From the NCBI GenBank assembly GCA_040756415.1, contig JBFLYZ010000095.1:1-9163 (forward strand): a DNA stretch of 9,163 bases, written 5' to 3'. Shown in pieces: positions 1 to 6,753 of this stretch; positions within the stretch are counted from its first letter, which is position 1, and each line of letters begins with the position of its first letter. Origin of the DNA: JBFLYZ01 sp040756415 (GTDB taxonomy: Bacteria > Bacteroidota > Bacteroidia > JADZBD01). The notes beneath the pieces were generated by a model. That model made no database searches and was not told where the DNA came from. It saw nothing but the letters and a program-made list of their open reading frames with translations. The position numbers were made by a program, and so were the translations under genes.

Positions 1-27
1 CCCCCGCCTTTGGCGGGGGGCTTCTTT
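1..27 (+). terminator. Intrinsic terminator of an upstream gene outside the window
   Basis: A perfect 8-bp GC-rich stem (bases 1-8 with 12-19) closes a TTT loop and is followed by a short, interrupted T-rich tract (TTCTTT, 22-27). The stem may continue to the left of the window. It most likely ends a plus-strand gene lying before base 1 and insulates the trp promoter from read-through. The T tract is weak, so efficiency is uncertain. Confidence 0.75.
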
Positions 28-213
28 ATGAAATAATATTGCATATCTGTTTTCTCAGCGAATTTATATGGGCTGTCCGCGAATAGTACTTCCCGGTTTT
101 AACTGGCATAATCAAAAATCAGGGTAAGGGCTTACTGTTAGATATCGCCTGCTAAAAGGGTCGAAACGAAGCAAAACGGCTGTGGCGCCCGGTATGCGAA
201 ATTTATTCAAAAA
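28..213. other. Intergenic stretch with no recognised feature
   Basis: This stretch lies between the upstream terminator and the trp promoter. I find no convincing gene on either strand. A 19-codon reading frame at 68-127 and a small palindrome, GTAAG-GG-CTTAC at 124-135, are the only patterns seen, and neither has independent support. It could hold operator or upstream promoter elements that are not recognisable by eye. Confidence 0.5.
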
Positions 214-246
214 CTTGCCTGGTATATCCATACATTTATATATTTG
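214..246 (+). promoter_or_regulatory. Probable trp operon promoter (Bacteroidota type)
   Basis: TATATTTG at 239-246 matches the Bacteroidota -7 consensus TAnnTTTG exactly. CTTG at 214-217 is a fair -33 element, with 21 nt between the two boxes, inside the range seen for this sigma factor class. Transcription would begin around 251-254, about 25 nt before the leader-peptide start codon and about 135 nt before trpE. This is the only consensus -7 box found between the upstream terminator and trpE, and its position just before the attenuator supports the call. Confidence 0.72.
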
Positions 247-277
247 CAGCGTAATAATGATAACAACATTAAATAAC

Positions 278-304
278 ATGAATTGCTGGTGGCTGAACTC
301 CTGA
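278..304 (+). CDS. trpL: trp operon leader peptide with tandem Trp codons
   Basis: ATG at 278 opens an eight-codon frame, MNCWWLNS, ending in TGA at 302-304. Two of its eight codons are adjacent tryptophans (287-292). Trp is the rarest residue, so WW in a peptide this short, just before the complete trp operon and inside an attenuator structure, is the diagnostic mark of a leader peptide whose translation senses charged tRNA-Trp. No Shine-Dalgarno sequence precedes it, only an A/T-rich stretch, which is normal for Bacteroidota initiation. The peptide itself is not expected to have a function; ribosome position during its synthesis is the signal. The start codon lies in the 3' end of a possible 10-bp outer stem (269-278 with 320-329), which may modulate initiation. 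Confidence 0.85.
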   Translation: MNCWWLNS

Positions 305-345
305 CGGGGAACAGCGCATTGTTATTTAACAACCATATAGAAAAC

Positions 346-377
346 AAAAGGCCTGCTGTTCCCAGCGGGCCTTTTTT
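346..377 (+). terminator. trp attenuator terminator
   Basis: A 13-bp stem pairs 346-358 with 363-375, with one G-T wobble (354 with 367) and a TTCC loop, and runs into six T residues at 372-377. It lies entirely between the leader peptide and trpE, so it can only act to stop transcription before the structural genes. Its 5' apex and loop (355-363) are the segment that the upstream antiterminator strand (307-315) can capture. Confidence 0.93.
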
Positions 378-386
378 GTTCATGAC

Positions 387-1793
387 ATGAAGATCAGATT
401 ACATACACACTATAAGAAGCTGCTGGCAGATACCTACACACCCGTAGGCATTTACCTGAAGCTGCGCGACCGGTTCAGGAATTGCATTCTCCTCGAAAGC
501 TCCGACTATCACGGAAGCGAGAACAGCTTTTCCTTCATCTGCTGCGAGCCCATCGCCACCTTCCTTGTCCGTGACGGGCTGATCACCGAATCGTTTCCCG
601 GTGGGGAGGAGCGTATCACGCCAATAGATAAGAATGTGCGAGTGGCCGATGCGCTCCAGGGCTTCGCTGAACGTTTTGAAGCGGACGGGGCAGGGAGTAA
701 ATTTATCGCGAACGGCCTGTTCGGCTACACCTCATACGATGCGGCCAGGTATTTCGAGGACGTGAACCTGGAAGCCCGTAAAGACACAGCCAGGGAAATC
801 CCCGACATGATCTATTCGGTCTTCCGGTATGTACTGGCTGTCGATCATTTCAGGGATGAGCTGCACCTGGTGGAATATACGCTGGAGGGCGAGCGGCACG
901 ACCCGGAAACCATTCTTTCGCTCATCAATCACCGCAGCGTTTCGCTGTACGGGTTCTCAGTTACCGGTGAGGAGCGTTCCAGTCTCAGCGACCAGGACTA
1001 TATCGGCATGGTAAGGCAGGGAAAGGAGGAATGCCGGAAAGGCAACCTTTTCCAGATCGTCCTGTCGCGCGAGTTCAGCCGGGCCTTCAAAGGGGATGAA
1101 TTCAATGTGTACCGCGCCCTGCGTTCGGTCAACCCTTCGCCTTATCTCTTCTATTTCGATTACGGAAGCTTCCGCATATTCGGTTCCTCGCCCGAGGCGC
1201 AACTGGTGATAAAGAACGGCCAGGCCCAGATCCACCCCATTGCCGGAACGGTAAAGCGCACCGGTAACGAGGAAAATGACGCTCAGGAGGCCCTGGCCCT
1301 CAGGAACGATAAGAAAGAAACCTCGGAGCACGTCATGCTGGTGGACCTGGCCCGGAACGACCTGAGCCGCAACTGCTCTGAAGTGAACGTAGATGTATTC
1401 GCGGAGACGCAGTATTATTCGCACGTCATTCACCTGGTATCTAAAGTAAGCGGCCGCATGAAAAAGGATAATGCCGTGCGCGTATTCGCTGATACTTTTC
1501 CGGCCGGCACCCTGAGCGGGGCGCCCAAGGTAAAGGCCATGGAGGTGATAGACCGATGCGAGAACGATGCGAGGGGATATTACGGTGGGGCGATCGGGTA
1601 CATCGGCTTCAACGGTGACCTCAACCAGGCCATCATCATCCGCTCTTTTCTCAGCAAAGGGAACACGCTTTACTACAGGGCCGGGGCGGGAGTGGTCATC
1701 GCATCGAAAGAGGAGAATGAATTGCAGGAAGTGAACAATAAGCTGGGTGCGCTGAAAACGGCCATTGCCCTGGCAAACAGCAAGGAGCTATGA
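387..1793 (+). CDS. trpE: Anthranilate synthase component I
   Basis: The large subunit of anthranilate synthase converts chorismate and ammonia, delivered by TrpG, to anthranilate and pyruvate; this is the first committed step of the Trp branch. The 468-residue length is normal. The N-terminal part has the LLESS motif (35-39) and the C-terminal part NPSPY (249-253), both of which form the Trp feedback site in known TrpE proteins. The chorismate-binding domain follows: PIAGT (284-288), LVDLARNDL (318-326), TLSGAPKVKAME (375-386) and AGAGVV (432-437). Ala in PIAGT, where aminodeoxychorismate synthases carry Lys, argues for TrpE over PabB. The start codon is 9 nt after the terminator T tract with no Shine-Dalgarno sequence; the preceding ATG at 382 leads to a stop after two codons. 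The stop overlaps trpG as ATGA. The gene should be controlled by the attenuator and, at protein level, by Trp. Confidence 0.97.
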   Translation: MKIRLHTHYKKLLADTYTPVGIYLKLRDRFRNCILLESSDYHGSENSFSFICCEPIATFLVRDGLITESFPGGEERITPIDKNVRVADALQGFAERFEADGAGSKFIANGLFGYTSYDAARYFEDVNLEARKDTAREIPDMIYSVFRYVLAVDHFRDELHLVEYTLEGERHDPETILSLINHRSVSLYGFSVTGEERSSLSDQDYIGMVRQGKEECRKGNLFQIVLSREFSRAFKGDEFNVYRALRSVNPSPYLFYFDYGSFRIFGSSPEAQLVIKNGQAQIHPIAGTVKRTGNEENDAQEALALRNDKKETSEHVMLVDLARNDLSRNCSEVNVDVFAETQYYSHVIHLVSKVSGRMKKDNAVRVFADTFPAGTLSGAPKVKAMEVIDRCENDARGYYGGAIGYIGFNGDLNQAIIIRSFLSKGNTLYYRAGAGVVIASKEENELQEVNNKLGALKTAIALANSKEL

Positions 1794-2356
1794 AGATACT
1801 GGTGTTTGATAATTACGACTCGTTCACCTACAACCTGGTGCATTACCTGGAAAAGGTAAGTGATGCGGCCATCGAGGTGTTCCGGAACGATAAGATCGGG
1901 CTCGAAGCGATCCGCAAGTATGACAAAATACTGCTGTCTCCTGGGCCCGGTGTTCCCCAAGATGCGGGGATATTAATGGAGCTTATACGCACATACGCGC
2001 CTGAAAAAAGCATACTGGGTGTTTGCCTCGGACAGCAGGCCATTGGCGAAGCGTACGGGGGCAGGTTGCTCAACCTGGATACGGTCTATCACGGGGTGGC
2101 AACAGAGGTGGAGGTTGTGGCCCAAGATGTTCTGTTCAGTAACCTGCCCAAAAAATTCAAAGCGGGAAGGTATCATTCGTGGGTGATAGACGAAAAGGAT
2201 TTTCCGGCCGAGCTGGAAATAACGGTAAAGGACGAGAACGGGCGCGTAATGGGCCTGCGCCACCGGAAATACGATGTCAGGGGCGTGCAGTTCCACCCGG
2301 AAAGCGTTCTGACGGAATATGGATTGGAAATGATCGGCAACTGGGTAAGGTCATGA
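1790..2356 (+). CDS. trpG: Anthranilate synthase component II (glutamine amidotransferase)
   Basis: This is a class I glutamine amidotransferase that hydrolyses glutamine and channels ammonia to TrpE. The protein is 188 residues, a usual size for the stand-alone subunit. The oxyanion-hole motif SPGPG is at 50-54. The nucleophile Cys79 sits in GVCLGQQAIGE, and the rest of the triad, His169 and Glu171, sits in VQFHPES. The start overlaps the trpE stop in an ATGA arrangement, as expected for two subunits made in equal amounts by translational coupling. The same family includes PabA, which makes folate precursors; the position inside the trp operon favours TrpG, but a shared role in folate synthesis, known in some bacteria, cannot be excluded from sequence. 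It is not fused to TrpD as in enteric bacteria. Confidence 0.96.
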   Translation: MKILVFDNYDSFTYNLVHYLEKVSDAAIEVFRNDKIGLEAIRKYDKILLSPGPGVPQDAGILMELIRTYAPEKSILGVCLGQQAIGEAYGGRLLNLDTVYHGVATEVEVVAQDVLFSNLPKKFKAGRYHSWVIDEKDFPAELEITVKDENGRVMGLRHRKYDVRGVQFHPESVLTEYGLEMIGNWVRS

Positions 2357-3360
2357 AAGAGATACTGAATATCTTATTTGAGCATAAGACCCTGCCGAAG
2401 GAAACGGCCAGGCGCATCCTGGTGGGCATTGGTAAAGGCGAATACAACCCCGGCAGCATTGCCTCATTCATTTCGGTATTCCTTATGCGCGGCATTTCGG
2501 TGGATGAGCTTTCGGGTTTCCGTGAAGCGCTCCTCGAACTTTGCCTTCCCGTGCATTTTGATGAAAATGATACCATCGATATTGTCGGCACCGGGGGCGA
2601 TGGAAAGAACACCTTCAATATTTCCACTCTTTCCTGTTTTGCGGCAGCGGGAGCGGGGCTCAGGGTGACCAAGCACGGCAACTACGGGGTTTCATCGGCA
2701 AGCGGTTCGTCCAACGTGCTGGAGCGGATAGGCGTGAAACTGACCCACGACACGGCTCTTCTTAACCGGCAGTTGAACGAAGCAGGCATCTGCTTCATGC
2801 ATGCCCCCTTGTTCCATCCCGCGATGAAGACCGTTGCCCCGGTCAGGAAAGAGCTGGGGGTGCGGACCTTTTTCAACCTGCTGGGCCCGCTGGTCAATCC
2901 CGCCCGCCCGAAATATATGCTGCTGGGAACCTATAACGCGGAGGTCATGCGGCTTTACCATTACCTCCTTCAGGAAACGGATCACCGCTACATCATTGTT
3001 CACTCGTACGATGGTTACGATGAAATAGCGCTCACCGGCAGCTTCAAGGCGACCAGCCGCGATGAGGAGCGGATATGGGATCCTGTCCGGCTCGGTCTTG
3101 AACGGGTAATCGGGGAAGAATTGTCGGGCGGAAGCAATGCGGAAGAATCGGCCCGGCTTTTCCTGCATATTTTGAGCGGTAAGGGAACCCGGGCCCAGAA
3201 CGATGTGGTGGCGGCCAACGCGGGTATGGCCATTCACTGCGTTCAGCCCCAGCGGCCGCTGCGCGATTGCGTGCTCGAGGCCAGGGAAGCGCTGATCGCG
3301 GGTAAAGCGATGAACGTATATAAAAAGCTTATCTCCATTACAGATGAATATACTCGATAA
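2353..3360 (+). CDS. trpD: Anthranilate phosphoribosyltransferase
   Basis: The enzyme transfers phosphoribose from PRPP to anthranilate. From the chosen start the protein is 335 residues, the family norm. Motifs seen are the PRPP-binding glycine loop GTGGDGKNTFNIST (79-92), KHGNYGVSS (107-115), GPLVNPARP (178-186), the Mg-binding Asp-Glu pair (223-224), and QNDVVAANAG near the C terminus (282-291). The reading frame is open 58 codons further upstream, but that extension lies inside trpG. ATG 2353 overlaps the trpG stop as ATGA and gives the typical N terminus beginning MKEILN, so it is the better start. The C terminus overlaps trpC by 17 nt. It is a single-domain protein with no amidotransferase fusion. 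Confidence 0.96.
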   Translation: MKEILNILFEHKTLPKETARRILVGIGKGEYNPGSIASFISVFLMRGISVDELSGFREALLELCLPVHFDENDTIDIVGTGGDGKNTFNISTLSCFAAAGAGLRVTKHGNYGVSSASGSSNVLERIGVKLTHDTALLNRQLNEAGICFMHAPLFHPAMKTVAPVRKELGVRTFFNLLGPLVNPARPKYMLLGTYNAEVMRLYHYLLQETDHRYIIVHSYDGYDEIALTGSFKATSRDEERIWDPVRLGLERVIGEELSGGSNAEESARLFLHILSGKGTRAQNDVVAANAGMAIHCVQPQRPLRDCVLEAREALIAGKAMNVYKKLISITDEYTR

Positions 3361-4147
3361 AATAATCGCGTTTAAGAAGAAGGAAGTGGCCGAGCGGAAA
3401 TCGCTGTATCCTTACCAACTGCTGGAACGCAGCATTTATTTCCGCTCACCGGTCATTTCGTTGAAGAAATATCTTTTGCGGCCCGATAAGGCAGGCATCA
3501 TAGCCGAGTTCAAGCGCAGGTCGCCCTCCAAAGGGGTGATCAACCAATATGCGGATGTGGAGCGCACCAGCATCGGGTACATGCAGGCGGGAGCCAGCGC
3601 CCTGAGCGTGCTGACCGATACTGAATTTTTCGGGGGCAGGAACGAGGACCTGACCACTGCCCGCAAGTTCAATTATTGTCCCATCCTGCGCAAGGATTTC
3701 GTGGTGGACGAATACCAGCTCGTAGAGGCCAGGTCCATAGGCGCTGATGCGGTGCTGCTGCTGGCCAACGTGCTGTCGCCCGCGCAGGTCAGGCAATTTG
3801 CGGCTACCGCCCGTTCACTGGGGCTGGAAGTGCTCCTGGAGCTCAGAGAAAGGAAAGAGCTGGCGGCCCTTACCAGCGAGGTGGATGTGGTGGGGATCAA
3901 TAACCGTGACCTCAAAAGTTTTAAAACGGACATAAGGCGCTCGTTCGAAATGGCCGACCTTATACCGGACCGGTTCATCCGGGTTTCGGAGAGCGGGATT
4001 GATTCCGCTGACACCATACTGCGGCTTAAAAAGGCCGGGTTCCGCGGATTCCTGATCGGGGAAAGCTTTATGAAACGAAGCAGACCGGAAACCGCCTGCG
4101 CTGAGCTGATAGGGAATATCAACCGGGTTAAAAAAGCAAGGACATGA
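3344..4147 (+). CDS. trpC: Indole-3-glycerol phosphate synthase
   Basis: This TIM-barrel enzyme decarboxylates and closes the ring of 1-(o-carboxyphenylamino)-1-deoxyribulose 5-phosphate (CdRP) to give indole-3-glycerol phosphate. The protein has 267 residues, typical of the monofunctional form. Recognisable elements in order are EFKRRSPSKG (55-64, with Glu55 and Lys57 as active-site residues), LTD and FFGG (90-98), RKDF with the proposed general acid Lys117, Glu166 in LLELRE, VGINNRDL (183-190, Asn186), the phosphate-binding SESGI (215-219), and GFLIGESFM (235-243). The start codon lies 17 nt inside trpD, and its stop overlaps trpF as ATGA. The enteric TrpC-TrpF fusion is absent; TrpF is encoded by the next gene. 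Confidence 0.97.
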   Translation: MNILDKIIAFKKKEVAERKSLYPYQLLERSIYFRSPVISLKKYLLRPDKAGIIAEFKRRSPSKGVINQYADVERTSIGYMQAGASALSVLTDTEFFGGRNEDLTTARKFNYCPILRKDFVVDEYQLVEARSIGADAVLLLANVLSPAQVRQFAATARSLGLEVLLELRERKELAALTSEVDVVGINNRDLKSFKTDIRRSFEMADLIPDRFIRVSESGIDSADTILRLKKAGFRGFLIGESFMKRSRPETACAELIGNINRVKKART

Positions 4148-4767
4148 AGCTCAAGGTATGCGGGATGAAGTATCCCGATAATATACGCGAGGTGGCGCGC
4201 CTTCAGCCGGACTTTATGGGCTTTATCTTTTATACCCGCTCCAGGCGCTACGTGGGCGAGGCCTTCGACCTGAAGAACCTCATCGGGCTGCCCCGGAAGA
4301 TCAATACCGTAGGGATATTCGTGAACTCCACGAAAGCTTATGTGCTGCATAAGGCGATGAAATACCAGCTCGATTATGTTCAGTTGCATGGCGATGAGTC
4401 GGTCGATTTTTGCCGCGAGGTCAGCGCATCGCTGAAGGTGATCAAGGCCTTCGGCCTCCACGATGGCTTCGATTTTGGCCTGCTGGAGCGGTACAAGCCC
4501 TATTGCGACTACTTCCTGTTCGATACGAAAACGCCCGGTTATGGCGGAAGCGGCAAACGGTTCAACTGGAACCAGCTTAAGAAATATGATAATGAAGTTC
4601 CGTTCTTCCTGAGCGGTGGAATATCGCCTGATAATGCAGGGCAGATCATGAAGCTGAAAGGGCTGAACCTTGCGGGTATTGATGTGAACAGCCGCTTCGA
4701 GGTGGAGCCGGGCCTTAAGGATATCGATAAACTGAAACGACTGAAAAATGAGTTACCAGGTCAATGA
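4144..4767 (+). CDS. trpF: Phosphoribosylanthranilate isomerase
   Basis: The enzyme performs the Amadori rearrangement of phosphoribosylanthranilate to CdRP, the substrate of TrpC. The 207-residue single TIM-barrel protein has KVCG at 4-7 with the general base Cys6, GFIFY (26-30), VQLHGDE (79-85), the strongly conserved stretch around Asp127 (the general acid) continuing into PGYGGSGKRF (131-140), LSGGI (156-160), and IDVNSRFE (179-186), the phosphate-site region. The start overlaps the trpC stop as ATGA. The last 20 nt overlap trpB, the longest overlap in the operon. Catalytic residue numbers are assigned by analogy with the Thermotoga enzyme (Cys7, Asp126). Confidence 0.97.
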   Translation: MKLKVCGMKYPDNIREVARLQPDFMGFIFYTRSRRYVGEAFDLKNLIGLPRKINTVGIFVNSTKAYVLHKAMKYQLDYVQLHGDESVDFCREVSASLKVIKAFGLHDGFDFGLLERYKPYCDYFLFDTKTPGYGGSGKRFNWNQLKKYDNEVPFFLSGGISPDNAGQIMKLKGLNLAGIDVNSRFEVEPGLKDIDKLKRLKNELPGQ

Positions 4768-5926
4768 AAAAGGTTATTACGGAGAATTCGGTGGGGCTTA
4801 CATACCGGAAATGCTCGTGCCCAATGTAAGCGAGCTGCGGGAAAATTACCTGAAGATCATTTCTTCGGAAGAGTTCCGTAAGGAATTCGGCCACCTGCTT
4901 GCCCAGTATGCCGGCCGGCCCACCCCCTTGTATCATGCCAGGCGGCTTTCTGAGCGGTACGGCACCACCGTATTGCTCAAGCGCGAAGACCTGCTGCATA
5001 CGGGCGCGCATAAGATCAATAACACCCTCGGGCAGATCCTGCTGGCAAAACACCTTGGCAAGACCCGGATCATTGCAGAAACGGGCGCGGGCCAGCACGG
5101 GGTGGCCACTGCCACGGTATGCGCGCTGATGAACATCCAATGCGTGGTATATATGGGCGAGGTGGATATAGAGCGGCAGGCTCCCAACGTGGCCCGCATG
5201 AAAATGCTGGGCGCGAAAGTGGTTCCTGCCACCTGCGGCAGCCGAACGCTTAAAGACGCCACGAACGAAGCCATACGCGACTGGATCAGCAACCCGGTGG
5301 ATACCCACTATATCATAGGTTCAGTAGTCGGCCCGCATCCCTATCCCGATATGGTGGCCCGCTTCCAGAGCATCATCAGCCAGGAGATCGGTGAGCAGTT
5401 GAAAGAAATCAACGGTAAGGAGCAGCCCGACCGCGTGGTGGCATGTGTGGGTGGCGGCAGTAATGCCGCGGGGGCTTTCTATCATTTCCTGGATCAGAAG
5501 GGCGTAAAGCTCATAGCGGTCGAAGCGGCCGGGCAGGGGATTGACAGCGGTCATTCGGCAGCCACCATGGTCCTGGGCAAACCGGGCATCATACATGGCA
5601 GCAAAACCATGCTCATGCAGAACGATGACGGGCAGATCACAGAGCCGTATTCTATATCGGCCGGCCTGGATTATCCGGGCGTTGGCCCCCTGCATGCTCA
5701 TCTTTTCCGGAGCGGGCGGGCCGAGTTCGTTACCGCCACGGATGAGGAGGCGCTGGAGGCTGCTTTTCTGCTCGCCAGGCTGGAAGGCATCATTCCGGCT
5801 CTGGAAAGCGCCCATGCCCTGGCCTACCTCGAAAAAATGAACGCGGGAAAGAATGAAACGGTTGTGGTGAATCTATCCGGCAGGGGCGATAAGGACCTTT
5901 CCACCTATATGAAACATATCCGGTAA
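4748..5926 (+). CDS. trpB: Tryptophan synthase beta chain
   Basis: The pyridoxal-phosphate enzyme joins indole, tunnelled from TrpA, with serine to form L-tryptophan. It is 392 residues long, a usual TrpB1 length. The PLP lysine is Lys89 in HTGAHKINN; catalytic Glu111 opens ETGAGQHG; the cofactor-phosphate loop GGGSNA is at 235-240; Glu353 in ALESAHA and SGRGDKD (377-383) complete the cofactor site. The N terminus, with YYGEFGGAYIPEML, is that of the classic TrpA-partnered type and not the longer TrpB2 type. The start lies 20 nt inside trpF, and the final A of its TAA is the first base of the trpA start (TAATG), consistent with balanced synthesis of the alpha2-beta2 complex. Confidence 0.98.
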   Translation: MSYQVNEKGYYGEFGGAYIPEMLVPNVSELRENYLKIISSEEFRKEFGHLLAQYAGRPTPLYHARRLSERYGTTVLLKREDLLHTGAHKINNTLGQILLAKHLGKTRIIAETGAGQHGVATATVCALMNIQCVVYMGEVDIERQAPNVARMKMLGAKVVPATCGSRTLKDATNEAIRDWISNPVDTHYIIGSVVGPHPYPDMVARFQSIISQEIGEQLKEINGKEQPDRVVACVGGGSNAAGAFYHFLDQKGVKLIAVEAAGQGIDSGHSAATMVLGKPGIIHGSKTMLMQNDDGQITEPYSISAGLDYPGVGPLHAHLFRSGRAEFVTATDEEALEAAFLLARLEGIIPALESAHALAYLEKMNAGKNETVVVNLSGRGDKDLSTYMKHIR

Positions 5927-6696
5927 TGAATGCGATAACAGCTCTTTTCGATAGAAAGAAAGATAATGTTCTTTCCGTTTTTTTTACGGCCGGCTTCCCC
6001 GCGCTGGAGGATACTGCTGCAATACTGGATCAGCTTGAACGGTCGGGTGCGGATATGATCGAGATCGGCATGCCTTTTTCCGATCCGCTCGCGGACGGGC
6101 CGGTCATACAGCATTCGAGCGAAGTGGCGCTCAGGAACGGCATGAGCATAAGATACCTGTTCTCGCAACTGGCTAAAGTGAAGCGATCCAAGCCCGGGGT
6201 GCCTCTTATCCTGATGGGATACCTTAATCCCGTGCTGCGTTATGGGGTGGAAGACTTTTGCAGGGACGCGGCCAGCGCGGGTATAAGCGGGTTGATACTC
6301 CCTGACCTTCCCCTGGAAGAATACCTGTCCGGATACCAGCCGGTTTTCGATCGGTACGGGCTCAAAAATATTTTCCTGATCACTCCCCAGACCACCGGGG
6401 AGCGCATCCGCAGGATAGACGAGGTTTCGGATGCCTTCATCTATATAGTCTCTTCGGCCGGCACCACCGGGGTCAGGAACGGCATAGAGGGGGAGAAAGA
6501 AGACTACTTTAAAAGGATACGCGATATGGGGCTCAGGAACCCGCGGCTGATCGGATTCGGCATTTCCGATAACAAAAGTTTCAGAAAGGCCTGCGAATAT
6601 GCCCACGGGGCCATTATCGGAAGCGCGTTTATCAGGGCATTACAGGATAAGGTTCCGGTAGCGGAGTTCATTAAAGAAGTTAAACGAACCGGATGA
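5926..6696 (+). CDS. trpA: Tryptophan synthase alpha chain
   Basis: The alpha subunit cleaves indole-3-glycerol phosphate to indole and glyceraldehyde 3-phosphate and passes the indole to TrpB. The protein is 256 residues, at the short end of the usual range but complete. Catalytic Glu46 lies in MIEIGMPFSDPLADGP and Asp57 corresponds to E. coli Asp60. Tyr173 lies in the IYIVSSAGTTG segment. GFGIS (210-214) and IGSAF (231-235) form the substrate-phosphate site. Its ATG shares one base with the trpB stop. It is the last gene of the tight overlap ladder; a 57-nt spacer without a visible promoter or terminator separates it from aroF. Confidence 0.97.
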   Translation: MNAITALFDRKKDNVLSVFFTAGFPALEDTAAILDQLERSGADMIEIGMPFSDPLADGPVIQHSSEVALRNGMSIRYLFSQLAKVKRSKPGVPLILMGYLNPVLRYGVEDFCRDAASAGISGLILPDLPLEEYLSGYQPVFDRYGLKNIFLITPQTTGERIRRIDEVSDAFIYIVSSAGTTGVRNGIEGEKEDYFKRIRDMGLRNPRLIGFGISDNKSFRKACEYAHGAIIGSAFIRALQDKVPVAEFIKEVKRTG

Positions 6697-6753
6697 ACAG
6701 GCAGCCGGCAGGCAGTATATTAACGCTTATTATGACGAATAATACGGTATGAT

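Larger units (their letters stand above)
269..377 (+). promoter_or_regulatory. trp leader attenuator (mutually exclusive hairpins)
   Basis: The leader can fold in two ways. Region 1 (292-301) pairs with region 2 (306-315): GCTG with CAGC, an AA/AA internal loop, then CTCC with GGGG around a TGAC loop. Region 2 can instead pair with region 3: GGGAACAGC (307-315) is the perfect reverse complement of GCTGTTCCC (355-363). Region 3 is also the apex of the terminator hairpin. A ribosome stalled on the Trp codons (287-292) should cover region 1 only, freeing region 2 to form the antiterminator. A ribosome that reaches the stop codon (302-304) should cover region 2, so the terminator forms. Ribosome coverage is estimated from known footprints; the pairings are read directly from the sequence. 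An additional outer stem (269-280 with 317-329) encloses regions 1 and 2. Confidence 0.85.

Noticed and set aside
68..127. 19-codon frame upstream of the promoter, with one Trp codon
   Set aside because: It lies before the predicted transcription start and is not linked to any hairpin switch; a frame of this length is expected by chance.
124..135. Palindrome GTAAG-GG-CTTAC as a possible operator
   Set aside because: It is about 100 nt upstream of the promoter, only 5 bp per arm, and occurs once; no known repressor site is matched.
251..386. T-box or TRAP-type control of the trp leader
   Set aside because: No T-box consensus (AGGGTGGNACCGCG) and no run of spaced GAG/TAG triplets is present; the Trp-codon leader peptide explains the structure better.
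2179..2352. Possible 58-codon N-terminal extension of trpD
   Set aside because: It lies wholly inside trpG, has no similarity to the phosphoribosyltransferase N terminus, and the ATG at 2353 gives a family-typical 335-residue protein with an ATGA junction.
387..2356. Identity as pabB/pabA (folate) instead of trpE/trpG
   Set aside because: The first gene has PIAGT where PabB proteins have PIKGT, carries the Trp feedback motifs, and both genes head a complete trp operon behind a Trp-codon attenuator.
3673..4461. 262-codon minus-strand open frame opposite trpC/trpF
   Set aside because: It is antisense to two genes with intact catalytic motifs, shows no recognisable domain, and is the kind of frame expected from GC-biased codons on the opposite strand. 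The same applies to the other long minus-strand frames at 957-1433, 4715-5308, 5321-5815, 5905-6606, 6967-7689 and 7975-8562.
6693..6752. 19-codon frame overlapping the trpA stop and ending just before aroF
   Set aside because: It has no recognisable sequence features and no aromatic residues, so it does not look like a regulatory peptide. It may only relay ribosomes from trpA toward aroF.
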